A model generated the notes under the pieces. It was not told the origin of the DNA. It ran no database searches and worked only from the letters and a program-made list of their open reading frames with translations. Source: Candidatus Avimonoglobus intestinipullorum (GTDB lineage Bacteria; Bacillota; Clostridia; UBA1381). From it: a stretch of 26,889 nt of DNA. Shown here in pieces: positions 22,013 to 26,889 of the stretch (its first letter is position 1; every line of letters starts with the position of its first letter). The stretch lies in the NCBI GenBank assembly GCA_018714645.1, contig DVND01000213.1, positions 1 to 26,889 on the forward strand, read 5' to 3'. The position numbers and the translations under genes were made by a program.

Positions 22013-22657
22013 CTAAAATGTCAGGTTTTGTGCGGTTTCTTCCACTTCCCTGAAAAAGCGGGCAATGTGGAAGCCGTCTGCCGCCGCATGGTGGATTTGC
22101 ATAGTCAGCGGGAGCAGGATGTGCCCGCCGTTGTCCATGTATTTTCCCCAGGTGATAATCGGCGCCAGATAAATCCAATTTTCAGGGATATGCAGGCTCA
22201 TGGCGGTGTAATGGAGCCATGGGATACAGGAAACGTCGAAGATGTTTTCCGGCACCGCCGACACGCTGTATCCCCGGAGGGCTTTCCCGGCCGCCAAATC
22301 CTGTTCGCAGGCGTTGTAAAACACGGTAAAATCCGTGTCCCATGCCGAGCAAATGCGTGTAAAAGTCTCTGAATCCTCGTGGAAAACGATGTGCGACGGC
22401 ACAACTTCATCCCACAGGATGAGCTTGTCTTCCTGCCAGCGGTAGGACAGCTTGAATTCGTCGTGGGCGTTGACCACCTTTGCCACGCAGTATAAAAATG
22501 CGGTATAGAACCGCAGCCCTGCGGCTTTTGTGCGCCGCAGCAGGCGCGTGATATCCACGTTTGCCGTCAGGCAGCAGGTGCAGTTGACCTCTTTTGCAAA
22601 ATGGAGATAGTGCTCCCGCCGCGCCCAATGTTCCATATCAACTTCTTGGCAGTGCAT
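22013..22657 (-). CDS. Chloramphenicol acetyltransferase-like enzyme
   Basis: CatA-like O-acetyltransferase of 214 residues, equal to the family's usual 213-219. The catalytic motif HHAAADGFH has His190 and Asp194 in the spacing of CAT (His195/Asp199), and Ser143 in VSCIPW corresponds to the active-site Ser. The start at 22657 is supported by AAAGGAG and lies one base after the yaaA stop, so translation is probably coupled. CAT homologues like this are chromosomal in many Clostridia. Whether it inactivates chloramphenicol is not decided by the sequence, and operon context points rather to an unknown metabolite. Five Cys, including the CTCC cluster at about 26-29, are unusual. Confidence 0.88.
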   Translation of the reverse strand: MHCQEVDMEHWARREHYLHFAKEVNCTCCLTANVDITRLLRRTKAAGLRFYTAFLYCVAKVVNAHDEFKLSYRWQEDKLILWDEVVPSHIVFHEDSETFTRICSAWDTDFTVFYNACEQDLAAGKALRGYSVSAVPENIFDVSCIPWLHYTAMSLHIPENWIYLAPIITWGKYMDNGGHILLPLTMQIHHAAADGFHIARFFREVEETAQNLTF

Positions 22658-22658
22658 G

Positions 22659-23405
22659 TTATGCTCCTTTGATAAATACAAATTGTGTGCCGCTGGACAA
22701 TGCGTCCGTGTAGCGGTAGCCCAGCCGGTCGAAGGCTTTGACCTGTTCCGCATCCTCGATCTGATGCTCCGCCATATACCGCACCAGCTCGCCCCGGGCC
22801 ATCTTGACGTAAACGCCTTTTTCCACAACTTTCCCGTCGCTCCATTCCCCAAAGGTACAGGTGATATACCGTATGGAGGGGGACAGGTATTTCTCTACGG
22901 TTTTGCTGTATTCCCGGGAGGCCAGGTTTAAGATCACGCGGGTGTCCCGGGCCAGTTCCCGGTAAATGGAATCGCCCCAGAAGTCGTAGAGGTTCTTGCA
23001 AAAGGGGGTTTTCAACTTTGCCTGCATCTCCAGCCGGTATGGGACGATACCGTCAAAGGGCTTTAAAATGCCATAGAACCCGGATATGATCCGCAGGTGC
23101 TTCTGGATGTATGTAAAATAGCAGTCTTCAAATACCTGCGGCGCCATGTAGGTATACTGGATGCCGTCGTAGGAAAGGATGGCCGGGCTGGTCTGCGTGC
23201 GCAGGTTCATGTGTTGATACCGTTCATAATTCAATTGCGCAATGGCGTCGTTGCAGGCTAAAAGCCGTTTCAACTCCTCATAAGGCAGGGCTTTCAGATA
23301 GCGCCGCAGCACGTCCGCTCGGTCGAGAAAGACAGGCGCATCCTGTACGTCCATCGTATCAAAATCCGATATCATTTTCTTCGCCGGCGAAATAATGATT
23401 TTCAT
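22659..23405 (-). CDS. yaaA: Peroxide stress protein YaaA
   Basis: YaaA/DUF328 protein of 248 residues. In E. coli YaaA binds DNA and lowers free iron under peroxide stress. Typical segments are MKIIISPAKKM at the start, PAILSYDGIQYTYM, RIISGFYGILKPFDGIVPYRLEM and YVKMARGELVRYM, with ending 'GYRY...SSGTQFVFIKG'. The ATG at 23405 has GGGAGGG upstream. It is the first gene of a five-gene minus-strand run and has a promoter about 30 bases upstream. Length is close to the usual 245-260. Confidence 0.95.
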   Translation of the reverse strand: MKIIISPAKKMISDFDTMDVQDAPVFLDRADVLRRYLKALPYEELKRLLACNDAIAQLNYERYQHMNLRTQTSPAILSYDGIQYTYMAPQVFEDCYFTYIQKHLRIISGFYGILKPFDGIVPYRLEMQAKLKTPFCKNLYDFWGDSIYRELARDTRVILNLASREYSKTVEKYLSPSIRYITCTFGEWSDGKVVEKGVYVKMARGELVRYMAEHQIEDAEQVKAFDRLGYRYTDALSSGTQFVFIKGA

Positions 23406-23435
23406 AAAAGCCCTCCCATGATGGATTCATAAAAC

Positions 23436-23463
23436 ATTGTACCACAAAATGATATAAAAGCAA
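23436..23463 (-). promoter_or_regulatory. Extended -10 promoter for yaaA operon
   Basis: On the minus strand TGTGGTACAAT places TACAAT at 23441-23436 with TG upstream; TTGCTT at 23463-23458 is a partial -35 at 16 bases. It sits 30 bases before the yaaA start and just past the PFOR terminator. Confidence 0.65.
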
Positions 23464-23470
23464 GCAATTT

Positions 23471-23504
23471 TAAAAAAAGCGGCTGTAAAACAGCCGCTTT
23501 TTTA
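23471..23504 (-). terminator. Terminator after PFOR
   Basis: AAAGCGGCTG (23476-23485) and CAGCCGCTTT (23491-23500) form a GC-rich stem with a TAAAA loop, with a T-run on the minus-strand downstream side. It ends the PFOR transcript. Confidence 0.9.
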
Positions 23505-23510
23505 ATTCAA

Positions 23511-26500
23511 TTAACCTTGTGCTTTTTTCACCAAAGCTGCATATTTTTCTTTTGCGTCCTTTTCCGCCTTTGCGAACAATTCCTTTGCACGCTCCGGATT
23601 TGCACGCAGCAGCGAGCTGTACCGCACTTCGCTTGTGATGAAGTCCTCGTAGCTTGCTTTTGGTTCCTTGGAATCCAGCTGGAACGGGTTTTTGCCTTCC
23701 AGCGCAAGCCGCGGGTCGTAGCGGAACAAATGCCAGTAACCGGCTTCAACCGCTCTCTTTTCCTCTGCCTGTGCGTTGCCCATGCCGCCCTTGATGCCGT
23801 GGTTGATACAAGGCGCATAAGCGATGATGATGGAAGGCCCGTTGTAGCTTTCCGCCTCGGAAACCGCCTTCAGGCACTGGTTGTAGTCCGCGCCCTGTGC
23901 GATCTGTGCCACGTAAACGTAGCCATAGCTCATGGCGATTGCCGCCAGGTCTTTCTTCTTGACAACCTTACCGGCAGCCGCAAACTGTGCGATGGCGCCG
24001 GTCGGCGTCGCTTTGGAGGACTGGCCGCCCGTGTTGGAGTACACCTCGGTATCGAATACCATGATGTTTACATCCTCGCCGGATGCAATCACGTGATCCA
24101 GGCCGCCGAAGCCGATGTCATAAGCCCAGCCGTCGCCGCCGAAGATCCAGACGGATTTCTTCGCCAGATACTCTTTGTCAGCCAGGACGTCCTTCGCCTC
24201 TTCGGAGTTCAGGTTGGAGAGCGCTTTGAGCAATTCCTCTGTGGCAACCTTGTTGACAGCGCCCTGCTCTTTGGTTTCCAGGAACTTGTCAATAACAGGC
24301 TTTACAGAAGGCTCGTCCGCCGCGATTTTCTCCAATTTTGCAATATTCTTGCTTCTGATTGCATTCTGTCCCAGGAACATGCCGTAACCGAATTCCGCGT
24401 TGTCCTCAAACAGGGAGTTCGCCCAGGCCGGGCCTCTGCCGTTTTCGTCCGCGGCGTACGGTGTGGACGGGGAAGAACCGCCCCAGATGGAGGAACAGCC
24501 TGTCGCGTTGGCGATATACATCCTGTCGCCGAACAGCTGTGTTACCAGTTTTGCATATGGGGTCTCGCCGCAGCCTGCGCATGCGCCGGAGAATTCCAGG
24601 TAAGGCATTCTGAACTGGCTGCCTTTGACGGTTGTCGCCGCAAACTTATCCAGTACGTCCTGCTTGGTGGACAGGCGGATGCCGTAATCGAAGCCGGCCT
24701 GCTTGTCCAGCTGGGAATCCAGGCTGCTCATGGACAGCGCCTTCTGGCCTTTCATTCCCGGACAGACGTTCACGCAGGAGCCGCAGCCCGTACAATCCTT
24801 CACAGAAACAGCAATTGCGAAATACTTGCCGTCCATCTGTCTCATGTTGGTATATAACATGCCTTCAGGCACGTTGTTCTTTTCTTCTTCTGTCAATACC
24901 ACCGGGCGGATACAGCCGTGCGGGCAGACATAGGAACACAGGCCGCACTGCAGGCAGACGTCTGGGTTCCAAACCGGTACGTCGATGGCGATGCCGCGCT
25001 TCTCATAGGCGGAGGAGCCCAGCGGCACCTCGCCGTTTACATACGGCGTGAAGGTGGAAACAGGCAGATCCATCCCTTTGAAGCCGTTGATGGGAACCAG
25101 TACGTTGTTGACATAGTTGATCAGCCGGCTGTCGCCTTCGTATTTGACGGACAGGTCTTCCGGCTGCGCGTCCTTCCAGGAAGCGGGAACGTCCACCTTG
25201 ACAACCTGCTGTGCGCCCATGTCGATGGCGTCATGGTTCATTTTAACAACCGCGTCGCCCTTCTTGGAGTAGGAAGCGGTCGCAGCGTCTTTCATGTATT
25301 TGATTGCGTCATCCGCGGGGATGATGTTTGCCAGTTTGAAGAATGCGGACTGCAGGACTGTGTTGATCCTGTTCCCCAGGCCGATTTCCTTACCGATTTT
25401 CACACCGTCGATGGTGTAGAACTGGATGTTGTTGTCGGCGATGTATTTCTTCACCTGGCCCGGCAGATGCTCTTCCAGCTCTTCCGGCCCCCAGGAGCAG
25501 TTCAAAAGGAACACGCCGCCCGGTTTTACGTCGGAAACCATGTCGTACTGCCGGATATAAGAAGCCTTGTGGCAAGCGACGAAATCCGCCTTGTTGATCA
25601 GGTATGTGGAAGTGATCTTCGCATGTCCGAACCGCAGGTGGGAAACCGTCAGGCCGCCGGACTTCTTGGAGTCATAGTCGAAGTATGCCTGTACGTTCAT
25701 GTCGGTGTGGTCGCCGATAATTTTTACGGAGTTCTTGTTCGCGCCGACCGTACCGTCTGCACCCAGCCCCCAGAACTTACAGCTTGTGATGCCTTTCGGC
25801 GTGGTATCCGGATTTTCATCGATCGGCAGGGACAGATGGGTCACATCGTCGTTGATACCGATGGTGAAGTGCTTTTTATCCTTATTTTTGTAAACAGCGA
25901 TAATCTGCGCCGGCGTGGTATCTTTAGAAGCCAAGCCATAGCGTCCGCCAACAATTTCAACAGTTGCAAACTTGGACTCCCGCAGCGCAGCCACAACGTC
26001 CAGATACAGCGGTTCGCCCACAGCGCCGGATTCTTTGGTCCTGTCCAGAACGCTGATTTTCTTGACTGTTTCCGGGATTGCGTCGATCAGGTGCTTTGCG
26101 GAGAACGGCCTATACAGGCGTACCTTGATCATGCCGACCTTCTGGCCGTTTGCGTTCAGGTAGTCCACAGTTTCGCAGATGGTGTCACATGCGGAACCCA
26201 TCGCGATGATGATGTGCTCTGCGTCCGGAGCGCCATAGTAGTTGAACAGCTTATAATCGGAACCGATTTCCTTGTTCACCATGTCCATGTATTCTTCCAC
26301 AACAGCGGGAACTGCATCATAATACTTGTTCACCGCTTCCTTTGCCTGGAAGAATACGTCCGGGTTCTGGGCGGTACCGCGCTGTGCCGGATGTTCCGGG
26401 TTCAGGGAACGGCGGCGGAATGCGTTTAAGGCATCCTTGTCCACCATGCCGGCCAAGGTATCGTAATCCCAGCAAGCGACCTTCTGGTACTCGTGGGAGG

Positions 26501-26889
26501 TCCGGAAGCCGTCGAAGAAATGCAGGAACGGGACGCTGCTCTTAATTGTGGATAAATGCGCAACTGCAGCCAAATCCATTGCTTCCTGCGGGTTTGTGGA
26601 AGCCAGCATCGCGAAGCCGGTCTGGCGGCAGGCCATCACGTCCTGATGGTCGCCGAAAATCGACAGCGCATGGGAAGCCAGCGTCCGTGCAGATACATTG
26701 AATACGCAGGGGAGCAGCTCGCCCGCGATTTTATACATGTTCGGGATCATCAAGAGCAACCCTTGGGATGCGGTATAGGTCGTTGTCAGCGCGCCTGCTG
26801 TCAGGGAGCCGTGTACGGTTCCTGCTGCACCCCCCTCGGACTGCATTTCCGTGACCTTTACAGTTTGTCCGAAAATATTTTTTTGCCCC
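23511..26889 (-). CDS. nifJ: Pyruvate:ferredoxin oxidoreductase (partial)
   Basis: Single-chain PFOR: oxidises pyruvate to acetyl-CoA and CO2 and passes electrons to ferredoxin, a core reaction of fermenting anaerobes. The frame stays open to the window edge. Upstream of the first internal ATG at 26846 it reads GQKNIFGQTVKVTE, the expected PFOR sequence, so about 45 N-terminal residues are outside; about 1125 residues are visible. In order: TPP/pyrimidine-binding domain (EMQSEGGAAGTVHGSLTAGA), domain II, the gamma domain (FWGLGADGTVGANKNS), two [4Fe-4S] motifs CLQCGLCSYVCPHGC and CTGCGSCVNVCPGMKG, then the C-terminal TPP domain with CAGCGETPY (third cluster) and GGDGWAYDIGFGGLDH. The gene has its own terminator. 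Confidence 0.96.
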   Translation of the reverse strand, partial: GQKNIFGQTVKVTEMQSEGGAAGTVHGSLTAGALTTTYTASQGLLLMIPNMYKIAGELLPCVFNVSARTLASHALSIFGDHQDVMACRQTGFAMLASTNPQEAMDLAAVAHLSTIKSSVPFLHFFDGFRTSHEYQKVACWDYDTLAGMVDKDALNAFRRRSLNPEHPAQRGTAQNPDVFFQAKEAVNKYYDAVPAVVEEYMDMVNKEIGSDYKLFNYYGAPDAEHIIIAMGSACDTICETVDYLNANGQKVGMIKVRLYRPFSAKHLIDAIPETVKKISVLDRTKESGAVGEPLYLDVVAALRESKFATVEIVGGRYGLASKDTTPAQIIAVYKNKDKKHFTIGINDDVTHLSLPIDENPDTTPKGITSCKFWGLGADGTVGANKNSVKIIGDHTDMNVQAYFDYDSKKSGGLTVSHLRFGHAKITSTYLINKADFVACHKASYIRQYDMVSDVKPGGVFLLNCSWGPEELEEHLPGQVKKYIADNNIQFYTIDGVKIGKEIGLGNRINTVLQSAFFKLANIIPADDAIKYMKDAATASYSKKGDAVVKMNHDAIDMGAQQVVKVDVPASWKDAQPEDLSVKYEGDSRLINYVNNVLVPINGFKGMDLPVSTFTPYVNGEVPLGSSAYEKRGIAIDVPVWNPDVCLQCGLCSYVCPHGCIRPVVLTEEEKNNVPEGMLYTNMRQMDGKYFAIAVSVKDCTGCGSCVNVCPGMKGQKALSMSSLDSQLDKQAGFDYGIRLSTKQDVLDKFAATTVKGSQFRMPYLEFSGACAGCGETPYAKLVTQLFGDRMYIANATGCSSIWGGSSPSTPYAADENGRGPAWANSLFEDNAEFGYGMFLGQNAIRSKNIAKLEKIAADEPSVKPVIDKFLETKEQGAVNKVATEELLKALSNLNSEEAKDVLADKEYLAKKSVWIFGGDGWAYDIGFGGLDHVIASGEDVNIMVFDTEVYSNTGGQSSKATPTGAIAQFAAAGKVVKKKDLAAIAMSYGYVYVAQIAQGADYNQCLKAVSEAESYNGPSIIIAYAPCINHGIKGGMGNAQAEEKRAVEAGYWHLFRYDPRLALEGKNPFQLDSKEPKASYEDFITSEVRYSSLLRANPERAKELFAKAEKDAKEKYAALVKKAQG

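Noticed and set aside
24918..26429. 503-residue plus-strand open frame, and a 446-residue one at 23517-24857
   Set aside because: Both are antisense to PFOR, which is certain from its cluster motifs. They have no ribosome binding site or recognisable domain and arise from the codon bias of the real gene.

Overview
The window looks like chromosomal DNA of a strictly anaerobic, low-oxygen-adapted Firmicute, most likely a gut Clostridia of the Oscillospiraceae/Ruminococcaceae type. The evidence is an oxygen-sensitive class III ribonucleotide reductase with its activase, pyruvate:ferredoxin oxidoreductase, a desulfoferrodoxin superoxide reductase, a WalRK two-component operon with WalH/WalI, and AGGAGG-type ribosome binding sites with sigma-A promoters. 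The order of genes does not identify a species. No rRNA, tRNA, CRISPR array, transposase or phage gene was seen, and no stretch without a gene exceeds about 210 bases.

Layout. Bases 1-112 are one perfect palindrome that begins exactly at the window edge. It is followed by a hairpin leader, a secreted GLUG/beta-helix protein and a 53-residue small protein (170-2528). After a shared terminator comes a HAD phosphatase on the minus strand, then nrdD-nrdG (3411-6274) on the plus strand behind a consensus promoter with an NrdR-like box. A second shared terminator separates nrdG from a minus-strand block read right to left: walR, walK, an unrecognised exported protein with its own promoter and WalR-like box, walH, walI and a desulfoferrodoxin (12026 down to 6304).

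Divergent from walR is a plus-strand run: ftsK/spoIIIE, a YgiQ-type radical SAM protein, folD, a galactokinase-family kinase, a GNAT acetyltransferase and two tandem zinc-ribbon membrane paralogues (12218-20022). The genes from ftsK through GNAT are separated by 3 bases or overlap. A third shared terminator precedes a minus-strand CmpB-like membrane protein. Next is a tight minus-strand operon yaaA - CAT-like acetyltransferase - maltose/galactoside-type O-acetyltransferase - Bcp peroxiredoxin - TfoX-N protein (23405 down to 20567). Finally a PFOR gene on the minus strand runs off the right edge.

How it works together. Most genes are housekeeping: anaerobic dNTP synthesis, pyruvate oxidation, one-carbon metabolism, chromosome segregation and cell-wall stress signalling, with oxidative-stress defence spread over several units (superoxide reductase, Bcp, YaaA). 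The parts that look least described are the palindrome and the surface-protein/small-protein pair at the left edge, the exported protein embedded in the wal operon with a WalR-like site, the tandem zinc-ribbon pair, and the galactokinase homologue with an altered sugar-binding signature.
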